Below are positions 42,901 to 54,965 of a DNA stretch of 64,000 bases, piece by piece. Under the pieces are notes generated by a model. The model was not told the origin of the DNA, made no database searches, and worked only from the letters and a program-made list of their open reading frames with translations. Numbering within the stretch: the first letter of the stretch is position 1; the number at the start of each line of letters is the position of its first letter. Source of the stretch: Cylindrotheca closterium (Eukaryota; Bacillariophyta; Bacillariophyceae; Bacillariales; Bacillariaceae); contig CAKOGP040001814.1 of the NCBI GenBank assembly GCA_933822405.4, positions 1 to 64,000 of the forward strand. The letters run 5' to 3'. A program made the position numbers and the translations under genes.

Positions 42901-44830
42901 TTTTTGTGCACCCAACGCCGCGATTTTGTGCTTGAGCGATATGCGCTGACAGTGCTAAATGCCTCGATGCACTTCAAATCTTCGAACTGGGAACCGGGCC
43001 AGGTATGGCAGTTATATTAGATTGCTGAATCAATCTCCTTTTGCTATTTACGGCTCATCACTCCTTTTATTGTCATCAACAGTGTCATGGATGGGGCATT
43101 CCAGCAGTTCAGACGGCTTGCTCAAACTATTCTGTTACATCTTTGGTTCTGGAACCGAATGCAGGCTCTCTTCAAGGGACAATACCTACTGAGCTGTTTT
43201 TGCTGAGAAATCTTAGTAAGTGAGAATTGCTTTATCTTGGAGGCCTTTTGCCATTGCTCTTGCCTCATTATCTGTTACTGCTTTTTATTATTTGTTGTTG
43301 CTCTCTGAATAGAGGAATTGGTGATGCGTAGCAATAATTTGACAAGTACCATTCCTACTGAGTTTGGGTGAGTTATTCGTTTCCATGAAATGCACAGTGA
43401 CCTTAAGGGTTGTTTCTTATCTTTCAAGTTGCAAGTTTAGGTTCCTCACATCACTGGGTAAGAAATGATAGATACCGCATCCAACTCTATTTCAACGAAT
43501 GTTTTTGCTCACATCCATCATTTCACAGAGCGCTTGGAACTTTGGGAAAACAATTTATCTGGGTATGTGTAGTGTTCCTGAATATACCCTTTGTTTCTGT
43601 TCATTTGATTTGTTCTCATCCTTTCTTCAATCTGTTGCAGAACCATACCAAGTGAAATTGGCGTGACTCGACTTTCGGCACTAGCTCTTGCAAGGAATAG
43701 GCGTACGTCTCCGGAAAATTGTTTTGTGGAATTTTGCAATAACCAATGTTCATCAATCTTTTGTTTTGTATCCAAACAGTGTCAGGAACCATTCCAACGG
43801 AGCTCTCATTGATATCATCGCTGGCTGCCATTTTCTTTGATGAAAATTATTTGACTGTAAGTTCACAGTTTGTATGGTACTTTCTGGCTCCAGTTATTGT
43901 AAGCTCCCGTATGCTTCTGCTGACGCTTTGTCGTGCATTGAACCAGGGACCGATACCATCTGAGCTTGGAGCATTGTCGTTGGATACACTTAGCTTATCC
44001 GAGAACCCTTTGTCTGGGACGGTACCCAAACTCAAATCTCTTCGTAAGCGAGAATTCTATGTTATGATAAATCCTCATCTCAAATTCTAATCTTGTGTTC
44101 TTGAAGAATCTTTGTATCTGTATAATAACCCGAGCATCTCAGGAACTCTACCTCAAGAATGGTCAAGTTCCCTGTTGAACTTGGCCATTACTGGCACAAA
44201 TGTGACTGGGGAAATTCCTGCAACATTGCCGTCTAGTTCGGGTAAGATTCTTTTGACAGATTCTTTTGACAGGTGATGTTTGTATCTGCAGAGTGCCATT
44301 GACTAACTTGACCATGCTTCCTAGTTACCTTGGATCTTTCGAGTAACCCACTTCTATCAGGACCAATACCTCGTGAAGTGGGATTTTTGACAGAGTTGAA
44401 AGTCCTTGCACTATGTTTGAATAATCTAACAGGTATGTAATGCCTTGTTGCTATGTTGCAACACATTTGAACGTCCAAATAGCTCACTTTTGGCATATAA
44501 GGCTCAATACCCACGGAGCTGGGGCTCCTCTCAGCAAACTTGCGTAAGAGCGCACAACCGCTGTGTCATTTTGCTATTTGATTCATCTCATTTACCCTTT
44601 GCTTTTTGGATCTGATTTGGCGTACAGAGGCCTTGGATATATCAAACAATAAATTGGAGAATGAGATTCCAGCTGAGTTGCTTTCTTTGAAATTGACATC
44701 CTGTTCTCTAGGTAAGGCTGTTGTCTGTTGAAATGGTGGCTGTGAGATGTAGTCGTTTCTAATCATCAAGTGGTCCACAGCGAACAACAATTTCAGTGGT
44801 GGGACGGCGCCTGAAAACTGCATCACTTAA
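39902..44830 (+). CDS. EGF-LNR-LRR receptor-like membrane protein
   Basis: Sixteen exons by reading: 39902-40737, 40822-41330, 41406-42209, 42293-43002, 43083-43215, 43313-43367, 43441-43457, 43529-43562, 43641-43702, 43780-43856, 43947-44043, 44107-44241, 44325-44432, 44502-44543, 44628-44711, 44781-44830; phases join to 1250 residues. The intron at 41331 is GC-AG (GCAAGT). Residues 40-80 form a coiled coil, then about four hydrophobic segments (150-175, 188-207, 250-275, 332-357). The ectodomain has an EGF-like segment ([15 protein letters not shown], about 655-670), a Notch/LNR module (DGICNTYF...WDGGDCC, about 690-715) and a C-terminal run of about nine LRRs with the plant-type consensus L-x-G-x-I-P-x-E-L. 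No kinase domain. It likely senses or binds surface ligands. The last short exons are the least certain. Confidence 0.75.
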
Positions 44831-45310
44831 ATGCACTGGAATGTTTGAGTTATTGCGATAAACAAGGTTCTCAGTGTTTCTTGGATGCTCCATTTGATGA
44901 AGTTAAACTGCAATATGTCTGTCAAAGAGAATCTTTTGTCAAGCACAAGGGCACCTTGGGATGACTTCAAAGTGTTAACAGTACAACAGTTGTACTTGTC
45001 ATGCATTCTTGTATATAAATTAATTAATATAAACCTCTCCGATCAGTGCGAATAGTATGTTCCACACACTATCAATTTGTTTTCGATAAAAACGGGTTTC
45101 AATTTTGACTGGAAAATAATTCTCCGAGAGCGGTGTATTTTTATTATGAGCTGTACGAGCAAAATTGGAAAATGTGTCATTCTTCGTCCCTTCATTCGTC
45201 GTCTCACTAGAAAACATGAGAAGGTTTGCCGGTCACATTAGACTGACTGCTGATGTTCCAAACGCAATCCTTCCATATTATAAACGACTGATAACTTTTT
45301 CACTAGGACT
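44831..45310. other. Intergenic region
   Basis: 480 bp between two same-strand genes. Nothing recognised apart from likely 3' and 5' flanks. Confidence 0.45.
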
Positions 45311-47961
45311 ATGTCGAGCTGTACGCTGACACAAGGCGCAACAAATGAAACCTATGCTCCCAATCCCTTCGAGGTATGTTCCAATACGGCCCATGTACCT
45401 TTCGGCCACCGAATGAAGTCGGTCTGGTTCGATATATTACTATCATGAGAACTCCTTTCATTCCTTTTTTCATCGCTCTATCTCTTTTCACTCTTCAAAA
45501 TTATTTCAGAATACTGGAAACATCAAATTCTACCACAACAATGTTCCCCGCTTGGGAAACACAAACGAAGTTTTGAATCTGCTTCAAGGAACGTCTGGCC
45601 AACAGCAAGAATACACACAAGGGTTGCTGTCAACGCCAATTCTCCTTGCTGTTATTACCATGACATGGATGATAGTTCTATGGGTCTTCAAGTGTTGCAG
45701 CAGCAAAAATCACGATTGGTTGGCGGGTAAGCCGGTCGTGTTGCAAGAAGAACCAAGCTACAGGAAGCATGAGATCGATTTGGAAAATAGTTCGGCTGAT
45801 GAACCTAATTGGGAAGTGAGTGTATTCAAGACAATCCAAGGATCTCGGACAGGATTGAGATTGGGTCGAAACCGAAAGGGGGATTTGATTGCGGTTCGCG
45901 TTGATGAGAAAGGTATATTTTATGGACGCATCCGACAGGGGCAACGTATCATTTCTATCCACGGTAATTCCCCAGAAGAGAATGATGAAGAATCTAATTA
46001 CGTAGGCCATGACAGCACAATTTCATCCAAAGCTAAGGCCTTCATAAAGAAGACGATGAAGAGTGAAACTCAAAACGATAAAGTTGTCAAACGTGTAGAT
46101 AAGGTTGCTGAAGGGATGAGGACCTTGAAAGATTCGGTAGGAAAAGTGACAGTTGTCGTGCTGGGCCTAGTGCTCAAGCAGGACTTCAAGTATGCACAAT
46201 GGAGAAATGAGTGTGATCGAGTGCTTTGGCAAAAGACTGTCTTCATGTCGATTGTTTCATTTTCTCTGTTGGCTCTTTTCTTCACTGGGATTGTTCTAAG
46301 TTTTACTGGGTAAGTCTTCATTCACTGATGTGGCTCCAGCCAAGTCCACTCGTTCTTGTCTCCACCTTGCTTCTCATTCAATGTACTATAGTGTGAATAG
46401 ATTGGAATCTGCAATTGATACTGGAGTAGGGACCATTGATATTGTTGGAGGAAAACTGAGAAAAGGCGTCCAATTGCTAGATGACGCATCGCGCTTAAGC
46501 CAATCGATCAACAGCAATGTCAACTCACTACTAGTCTCGCTAAATGAGATTTGCCCTGCCCAAATGGACCAAATCTGCTCTAATCTCAACGATCCCAGCA
46601 GTTGTCAGAGCCTTAATGGTCTCAGTATCGTTTCTAAGATGCAGCAGGCCATTTCCTACCTCCAAGACGATTCGCTTCATGAGAAAGCGATTCAAGATGC
46701 ACGCAGCGCGCTAGACAACATTGCCACTCAGACTAGTGGTTTGGATTCGGATCTGGATCCAGTCAGTCAAGCACTCGATGGAGTATTGGCTCTGGCTATC
46801 ATTGTGATTCTGGTCAGCATGTTGCTTTATGTGGTGCTGTTTCTTCCGATTCCAGCAGCAGCCAGATCCGCTCTCTTCTGCCTGAGTTACGGGTTCCTTT
46901 TTGTTATTATCCTCTTCAGCTTTCTACTGTTACTTGTCATCCTACCAGTATCTAGTGCAGTGGGGGACGTTTGCTACGATGATCCTGGTTCACGGATCGA
47001 AAGTATTCTACGGGAAAGTATGGACGCGTCCACCTCGGATCAGATTGAGGATATGATTTTCAATATTTTCAAAGGTGAGTGTGCGCCTTTGGGTCGTCTT
47101 CGATTTTCTAGGCATCATCGTCGCGGTATATACTCGTCACCAATAATGTCCTCTTTTACTTTTATGCCAGGTTGCTCAGCACCGGATGCAAGGTTCGATG
47201 AAACTATCGATTTTCAAACGGAGGGCGTATTTGGAAACCTTGATGAGGCTATAGCGCAGTTGAAGCTAAATATTGCAATCTGTGGCACTCCACCAAGCAC
47301 AATGGCGAATTTGGAAGCAGTATTGAACGACGGAGTGGATGTGTATTTGTGTGAAGCCTCCAATATTTTGACCAAGTTTAGTGATTTGTTCAGTTGCAGA
47401 TTTTGGCATCCGATCTATGCCCAGCTTGCACACGAGACACTGTGCTATCAGGGCATGGATGCTTTGTCGGCCATTACAAATGCACTTTTTGTGATTCTCT
47501 GCATGTCGCTACTTATCATGACATTTCGAGTTGCACTGTGGGATGCTGTAAGCTCGCCATTGCAACAGGCATCGGAGGACAAGGAGAAGGAAGACCCGTA
47601 TAAAATAATGAAGACGGGAAGCAAGAAACAAACCGAAGACTTTTCCAGCGTCGAAAATACGATCCCTATGAAGAAGGATAAGAAGAAAAATAAGCGCAAA
47701 CCAAAGCACATGGTAATAGAGGAAAGCATGGACGTGACGGCTGATGAATCTCGTGAGTTCAACGCCGAAGGACTTGAGGAGGCACACGAAGGAGAAGGAG
47801 AGGTACCACAAACGCGAAAGAAAAAGGTTCACAAGAAGAAGAAGAAGAGAGACTCTGATAGAGAAGGTGAGAGAGTACATCGAAGAAATCCACGATCAAG
47901 CAGCAGGGACCAAAGAAAATCTCGGAGTAGTCGAAGGCGAAAGCGAAACTCTCGAAGCTGA
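45311..47961 (+). CDS. Five-span membrane protein with PDZ-like loop
   Basis: Four exons: 45311-45373, 45510-46309, 46392-47074, 47171-47961; joined to 778 residues. The third intron (47075-47170) is 96 bp, divisible by three and stop-free, so it could be retained. Hydrophobic spans at about 59-81, 264-287, 418-440, 448-473 and 612-638. Between spans 1 and 2 is a PDZ-like domain (about 129-175: TGLRLG ligand-loop-like, GIFYGRIRQGQRIISIHG). Loops of about 130 residues lie between spans 2-3 and 4-5; the tail is Lys/Arg/Ser-rich with coiled-coil character. The five spans with two big loops and a large first cytosolic loop recall prominin topology; sequence kinship cannot be claimed. Surface membrane organisation is inferred. 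Confidence 0.7.
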
Positions 47962-49510
47962 GGGACGGTGCTGCTGCCGATCCCGAATTGCACGGCAAGA
48001 AATAGAAGAAGATGTCTCTTGGCGATAAGCAAGAAACCGAGGAAGCTGTTGTGGAGGATCCGATCGTCTGATATTGTGACATTTTTAGTACGATAGCAGA
48101 CCATGTGCACTTTAGATAAGCTGGCTCCTGTTTTACTTGACTGTACTCTGCTGAAGGTAACCAGTAGTGCCCGATTTGCAATATCTTCATTCTGCTCTAA
48201 ACTAGGCAATCTAAGCCTCTCCCATGGGCAGGTATAGGCCCGCACACAAAGATCTCCGATCAATGTGTTGTTGCTATGCCTTCCGTTACTAACAAAATTT
48301 GACCTCTATATATCTTCGGCATTGGTCAAAAATGTGGCGATAAACGCGTCAATATTTCCTCTTTACAGGGTATGGTCTGCAAAGGGTGAGGAAGGCAGAC
48401 ATATATAACGTGCCGTAAAGGCTGAAAACTAAGAACAATAAATATTGAGTGGACAGTCAAGCATTGGAGTTGGTCGATGGAGTCGGAGCAAAAATGGAAC
48501 CATTTTTGCTTTGGCGGTCAACTGCGACATGGTGCGACACGGAGCTACAAGACAAAGTATACTAAATAAATAGCTTAACTTCTGACACCCGAACACCAAA
48601 CCCCACCATACATCTCAGTGTTAACAAAGTCATGACTGTGGAGTGCCCTCAATAGTGTTCCCGTCATGGCCTCTCTTGGAAACTATGTAGCGATCCACTT
48701 CATCTTGGGTGTCGAACAAAGACCAGTGGTTCGAAACCAGTCGAGCTTTGGATAAAAACAACGTGTCAAAGTTGTCATTTAGATAGAAGTTGATAGATCT
48801 ACAAGGTGTGAAGTTACAAAATTACTTGGACATGGAGATAATAGAAAGCAAGGTTGGGGATTGGGTTGATCGTTTGGATGTGTGTGCATTGTGCTTCAAT
48901 AAAAATGAGCCACTTACAGGACTGGTGGCGGTAAACCCTATCTATTTTTCTATTCAAGGAAATATTGAATGGTTCTGTCAGCAGGACAAGCACATGTGAT
49001 TTTTATTTAACTGCATTGCTATTATAATTGTTTGATTTTGTTATACGCAGAGGAATAGGATCAACGTAGACTGTACAAACTTTGCTAAAGTAGGTTTTTG
49101 CGCTAAAGCACCAATAATCCGTTTTCCTAGACGAAACCTCGTGAAGTCTACATGCCGACGCTTTATATCAGTACCCCGGATTGAAATGAACAATGGACCA
49201 AAACGCAGCAGCAACAACGTTTGTTTGGGAATGGTTTGGTAATGGCAGGGGGCGGTGAAGACTGCCACAGTTTAAACAGCATGGACGATTCGTAACGAGT
49301 TTTCAGGAGTATGGGAGGGCAAGAAAAATTGAGGAAGCACAGAAGAGAGAACAAGAAATAACTCAGGTTTGTGGCGCCAGAAAATCGAATTTGCGGAGGA
49401 GTAACATCAAAGGAAAAGAAATAGCAATAGCAATATATAATTACCTCAGTCACGTTTCATATCCGTTGTATTGTTCTTTTGTGCAGGTGCTGCCTTCTAT
49501 TGTCAAAGTG
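47962..49510. other. Intergenic region, left margin of the repeat-rich part
   Basis: About 1.5 kb with no supported gene. Open frames at 48790-48999 and elsewhere are short and unlike any family. It separates the gene-dense part from the transposon-rich part. Confidence 0.45.
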
Positions 49511-52003
49511 ATGTGCACCCCATCCTTTGCTGTACCTTTATTACATTCTAATTTACAGCAATATCACTACCCACAAACTCCACGAGTGCCTCGTAAGGGC
49601 GATTCCTACATTCTCCACGACCTTCAAACCGTCTTCCAGGTAGTTGCCTCCGAGGCCAAGGACTTTACTCTCCATGCTGAAGCACGACCGTTGGGTACTA
49701 TTCAACGGGCCGAGCTTTTCGCTGGTGCCAGATCCCAAACCCAGCTCCTGCTGGACAAGATCGACGAAGGTCTTCACAATTGCCGCCAACCCAACTACCC
49801 CAGAATATCCACCTTGAGTGCCCTAATCTCCCCTACTGAGACTCCCAACACTTCACCTTCTGGTAAGAGGTCTTCGGAATCAGGATCCTCCAAGCAAGAC
49901 AAGGTCGCTTCACCTGCAAAAAAGGCCAAGTCTGGCGACGAGGAACGCAGCACTCGGGGTATGCTGATCTGCACCTCTACCGGACGACCACCTATGCCAG
50001 ACCAAAAATCGAATGTCAATGGATTTGACCTGACTGCATGCGTAAATTTCCTCTTCCGAAACTTTGAGTGCACGAACACCTACATAAGAGAATCCTGATG
50101 GCTCGTCCTGTTGGCAAGCAGGAGTCTTTCAACTCCTGGGTTCACGTAACTCCCAACGTCAAATGGGCTCCTGGTCAGGAACCACGCATTGGTTAGTTTC
50201 TACGTAGAGCACATCCTTTATTCACTGCTTCGCGTTCCACTTTCTTACTAGTCCCATTTCATTTCCCTTTTCATGGTTGATTGTTGCACCCTTCCAAGTG
50301 ATGTATGCATCAGTGAGCACTCTCACCCGACCGGTCACTTACTATGCGTCTTGGCCCGTCCAGACATCACCTAGCGGTGACCCACCGGACGAGAGTGCTC
50401 TCCAGGAGTATGCCCCTACTCGGACAGTCTTTGACGAGCTTGATCCTGCAGACATGATTGTTGCGGAGCAATTTTGCCACATTCTTGAGCAGGGCGCAAG
50501 GGTCACACCTACCTTTACTCGGTTGGAACAATCTCGACTTCTCCAGGATCTTCCGAGAAGAACTACTCTTGCTGTGGAGTCACCGTATGGTAAGGACAGT
50601 AACGATCGATGCTTCAAGACGGAGAGCACATTCCGCCACGTTTTTCGTTTTCCTCTTCAAGAGCAGTTTTTTGGATGCACCGACCAGCGATCGCTTGGGC
50701 AAGGCCTTTTCTGGAGCCTTGCTTCTTCGTTTGTTACTCAAGAGCCACGAGTTTGTTGATTTTTGGCCGCTTTGTTCCGTCCTCCCTTCCAATATACCAG
50801 TGGGCCAAGTCATGCACTCTTGGAGTCGGATGTTTACCACTTGTTTCTACACTACAATTTGGATGTTCGCTATGTTGGGAACATCCATACAGGTGCCCAT
50901 TTGTGATTGTAATGCTTTGGAACCCGAATTGCGTGCAGCGTCCATCGATGATGCCCTCGTTGCAGATTTACGGCGCGTGCTCGTTGACGGTTGTCCGAAT
51001 TATGTCAACGCTACGTCGTCCAAGATGAATCGGCGATCCTTCGCCAAATATGGGAACCACGACTTGGTATACACCAATGTTGAAGAAACCAGAAAAGCAG
51101 TTCAGAAGGATTTTTCACGGTCCCACAGCCTTGTCGGCAACCCTCTGTTGACACCTTTCCTACCGTATACACAGCAGATACCCCAAGGACTTTACCTTGG
51201 AGACAATGACGTTTCGGGTGCTTTTTCGCCACGGGAAATGGAATTCGAATGTGGTTGGTATGCATACCTTTTTCCATCTTTGGTTTCCCGTTTTTCTGCA
51301 CCGGTTTGACATTTGGTGGCAAAACCTGTCCATCAAATTTTGAGATCATTGCCTTGAGTCGTATGGCTCTTGCACGTTTCCTTTGGTTGCAAGCTTCTAC
51401 AATTTCTAGGGTGCTCCGATGCCTACCGACAATTTTGACATCTCCTGAACCAACATCCAATGAGATTGCACAGTTCACTCCAGCAGAAGCCGATTCCATC
51501 AACAAAAGGCGTCTTTCATCCGGACGGATCTCGCACCCCGCCCAACTTTGACCACTATGTGGACGACTGCCTTCATGTGGATGCCGAAAAGACACTGAAG
51601 CAAACAATAGCTTCTAGCGTTTTGGCCCTGCGTACTTGATTCTCGGTTTTCCGGATGCGGAAAAAGGGATTCGCGACTGCGTGTCGTGGGAGAAGTCCAC
51701 CACTATATACTTTCTCTCCTCGTCGAAACTGCCTCGGTTGGATGATTGACTCCCGTGCCCTTACGGTGAGCGTACCATCTGTGAAAAGGGATCGTATCAT
51801 CCAACGGCTTTGTACGTTTCTACAGAAACCACGTCTGAGCCTTCAAGAAATTGCGAAACTACTAGGTTTACTCTCGAATGTCAGGACAGTGGGCCGCCAC
51901 ATGCTGTGCTGTTTGTACTTCAATTTGCAATGCCTGCTTCGCACAATTCTCGTCCAACGGTACCGCAGCCTTATCGGATACCACCGACAAAAGGAATGGG
52001 AAA
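49511..52003 (+). mobile_element. Decayed DIRS-like retrotransposon
   Basis: The first part (ATG 49511 to stop 50098) is a gag-like ORF with a basic KKAKSGDEER patch and a CVNFLFRNFEC zinc-finger-like end. Downstream, a frame covering 50930-51309 contains VDGCPNYVNAT, YGNHDLVYTNVEET and YLGDNDVSGAF, matching reverse-transcriptase fingers and motif A of DIRS-like elements as seen in diatoms. At 51730-51960 the frame GWMIDSRALTVSVPS... LQEIAKLLGLLSNV resembles the RT/RNase-H linker of the same class. Frames shift and stop repeatedly, so the element is dead. No tyrosine recombinase or termini were recognised. Confidence 0.6.
50402..50712. repeat. Duplicated block, copy 1
   Basis: About 311 bp starting CCAGGAGTATGCCCCTACT, nearly identical to 52004-52315. 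By eye there are about seven substitutions and one T-run length difference. It lies between the gag-like and RT-like parts of the DIRS-like element. Confidence 0.85.
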
Positions 52004-52315
52004 CCAGGAGTATGCCCCTACTTGGACAGTCTTTGACAAGCTTGATCCTGCAACCATGATTGTTGCGGAGCAATTTTGCCACATTCTTGAGCAGGGCGCA
52101 AGGGTCACACCTACCTTTACTCGGTTGGAACAATCTCGACTTCTCCAGGATCTTCCGAGAAGAACTACTCTTGCTGTGGAGTGACCGTATGGTAAGGACA
52201 GTAACGATCGATGCTTCAAGACGGAGAGCACATTCCGCCATATTTTTCGTTTTCCTCTTCAAGAGCAGTTTTTTTGGATGCACCGACCAGCGATCGCTTG
52301 GGCAAGGCCTTTTCT
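52004..52315. repeat. Duplicated block, copy 2
   Basis: Second copy, 1.6 kb downstream in direct orientation, placed after the RT/RNase-H remnant. Its right edge is followed within about 6 bp by the ATG of the coiled-coil pseudogene. The pair could be internal or split direct repeats of the element, or a local duplication. Confidence 0.85.
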
Positions 52316-52321
52316 GTTGAC

Positions 52322-54082
52322 ATGTCAAAATTTGCGGGAAAATTTGCAGATAAAATTGCGGAGGTGGATCGTTTGGATTTGATTGATGTGATTGAGCTAC
52401 GGTCTTTGATTGGAGAAGTGAATTGTTTTGTTGGTGCAACCAATGAAGGTACTCAGAGAATATTACTACGATAAATTCTAAGTTAGACGCCCTTTGTTTA
52501 CTTGTAAGTATGTTGGAAAGGAGCATTGGAGGAAACAGTACTGAGATTGAGAAGGCAACTGGGTACACTACAGTGTATGACGGATTGCTGGGGCTTCACC
52601 GGGAGTTGGAATTGTTTAGGTGCAAGGGTGTGGAGATCATCAGTAGATTTAGTGCGATCCAGAACGCTAGATTGGAGACTTTGGAGTCGAGAGTCCGTGA
52701 AATGCAGATTGTTACAAAGGACTTGAAGGAGTCTAGTGATTACATAAAGAATTTGGTTGAGCTATCAATGGGAAATCTTTGCAATCACATTCTGCCTGGA
52801 CTCATCAGGATGAAGGAAGAGTTCTATGAGGATCCAAGACAATTGTTGGCTCAACTAGTACAGTCTGTGGACAAGGTCCCTGCTCCCTTGGCATTGGAGG
52901 GTACCAGCCTCTTTGGGTCAGTAGACACGAGTAACCTAGTAGTGTTTCAAAATTCTGAAGAACAAAACCGTATCCTTGCAAGGATAGAGGGGCTCGAGAA
53001 ATAGAATGCATCCCTGAAACAAGAGATAGCTGAGTCGGAGTCAAGAGTGACAACTCAACAAGAGCGTACGGTACCACTCCCACCATTGATCTTGGATTCC
53101 TTGTCGAGTCTTCAGGAGCGATTGGCCAACTGGGAACTGAAGACTCAGAAGGGTAAAGACAGCGTGGCAGGTTGTGAGTTTGGCGGAGTCCAGGATTGCA
53201 AGCATTTCTTGCATACCAGGATGGACTTGGACGGCTCTTTAGTGTGGTTTGTTGGGCATGATGTGGTGTCGTTGGTTAACTGTGTGACAAAGGAAGGGAA
53301 AGCATCAGCCATTGATGATTTACTAGCCCAAGAGCACCACACAATCAGAGGGGGCTGTTTATGCATCCATGCAAAAGGCCATCCCAATACCCCTAGCTGG
53401 TACCAGCAGCCGTCACTCTTTACCAAGAATCAGCAGTTTTGAGAAATGGGACAGGCAGTATGACAGACAAGGAATTCAGTTGGAGATATCTCAAGGGGTG
53501 GACCAAGAGGTCTCAAAAACTATTGGTTGGCTGATCAGACCAATGAGCCCCCGTCATCAGGATGCCTTGGCGGTTGTCTTTACCGCTCTCACTATGGATG
53601 TGAGGAACCATTGGTTGGCTATTGCCAATTTCCTCACAAGTCAAAGAACAATTTGCCTGCGGCAGTGTGAAGATGCAGAAGAGGCGTGGAAGTTCCCATG
53701 CGAAGTCATAAAAGCTGTATTTGTAGCTGCATTGGGTTCGGAGTATGGTTCAATGAGACCTAGTTTGAAGAAGTTTTCAATATATGATGCTGCAGAGATG
53801 ATGTGGGGTATACTACCATGCCACAAACTCATGAACAAGTTTGTTAGTCACAAATTTTTGGGACATCCGAAACTCTTGATTTTCTCATTGAATCATTTGT
53901 CTTGTCTCAAAGTGAGCCTGAAGGATCTGCATCCAATGAAACAACAGGCAGACCAGCTTCAGATGGAAATGGGTGCTATGCTGGAGGAACTTGACAAGAA
54001 GGAGGATAAACTAGGGGACAATGATGTTGTTCAAGTGTACCTGGAGTTTGCAGATCATGCTGGAGGAATCAAAAAAATTTAG
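52322..54082 (+). pseudogene. Broken coiled-coil protein gene
   Basis: A long ORF interrupted three times. It starts at ATG 52322 (SKFAGKFADKIAEVDR...), changes frame near 52450, runs in one frame from about 52460 to 53440 with a single in-frame TAG at 53002, then changes frame again at a G-run near 53350 (about 53352) and ends at 54082. The product would be about 580 residues, mostly helical with heptads (LETLESRVREMQIVTKDLKES), with a more globular second half (ISSFEKWDRQYD..., DALAVVFTALTMDVRNHW). No family is recognised. Its position abutting the duplicated block suggests it may be a retroelement-associated ORF, which is inference. Confidence 0.5.
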
Positions 54083-54965
54083 ATTGGAGACGGAGATGTC
54101 AGCGAGCCACGCGACAGAAATCACGATGAGCCTTCCGACAATTTGTGAATGCTCGTTCTCGTTCTGAACCCTCTCAAGCTTTTCCCGTGGAGTTTGAAGG
54201 TTCCAAGACCGAAACATGAAGTGATTAGATCAGGGGGGGATTGGACGCCAATGACGACAAGATGGATTAGGAACTCATCAAGTCTACTGGCTGGTTTTTG
54301 TATGGTAACGTGCTGGACCTTCGGCGGAGGAGCTTTGGATGTGTATACGAACGTGGAGATCTTCCAGTCTAAAGCGTCATTCAACAAAGCTTCTCTTCTG
54401 AACCCGGTGCTCCTCCAAATATACATTACCAGTATGACAGAGCAAAATCTGGCTCTGTCTGGCTTTATCTGTGCCTTACAGATGAAAGTTGCAGGAATGG
54501 TGGTCAATTACCTGGATGGACTATGCATCGACCCCCCACAATATTGGCACCTGAACGTTTTTCCTGTTCAGTGTGCCCTTAGGTCTATAGTTGTAATGGA
54601 GTAAGCTTGATCCGAATGTCGTTCCAACATCTAACTGTTGTCTATTTGAATATGCCATCCTTTTTTTTGTGGTTTTCTTTGGTTTTCTTTGGTTTTTTTT
54701 CTTTTTCTTTTTCTTTTTTGAACATTTTTCCGCAAGTTCGTTTGCTTTTTGCTTTTTGCTTTTTAATTTTTCCCACGCCTGCACTCGCATGTTTGTGGCC
54801 TTTGTCTTCCGCTTTCTTCGGAAAGCAATGGTGGCTCTTTCATCTGCACCATAGCTTGGTACCCCATTTGGTCCAGGTTTGTTTGTCAATCCTATTGATT
54901 GCCCTCCTCGAATCCTATGATTCGACCTTGGTGCAAACCAGTCACTAACGTAGTACCTCGCTACT
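54083..54965. other. Repeat-rich spacer with T-tract
   Basis: No gene supported. An open frame at 54149-54604 is open without resemblance to known proteins. A T-rich tract with CTTT/GGTTT interruptions lies at about 54660-54775; its antisense reads as a spurious Lys-rich frame. Confidence 0.45.

Noticed and set aside
48727..48745. GGTTCGAAACC resembling a tRNA B box
   Set aside because: No matching A box or cloverleaf arms in the flanks.
48790..48999. 69-codon plus-strand frame
   Set aside because: Too short and unlike any family; start region uncertain.
51843..52568. 241-codon minus-strand frame
   Set aside because: Spans the duplicated block and the coiled-coil pseudogene in antisense, with no resemblance to any family.
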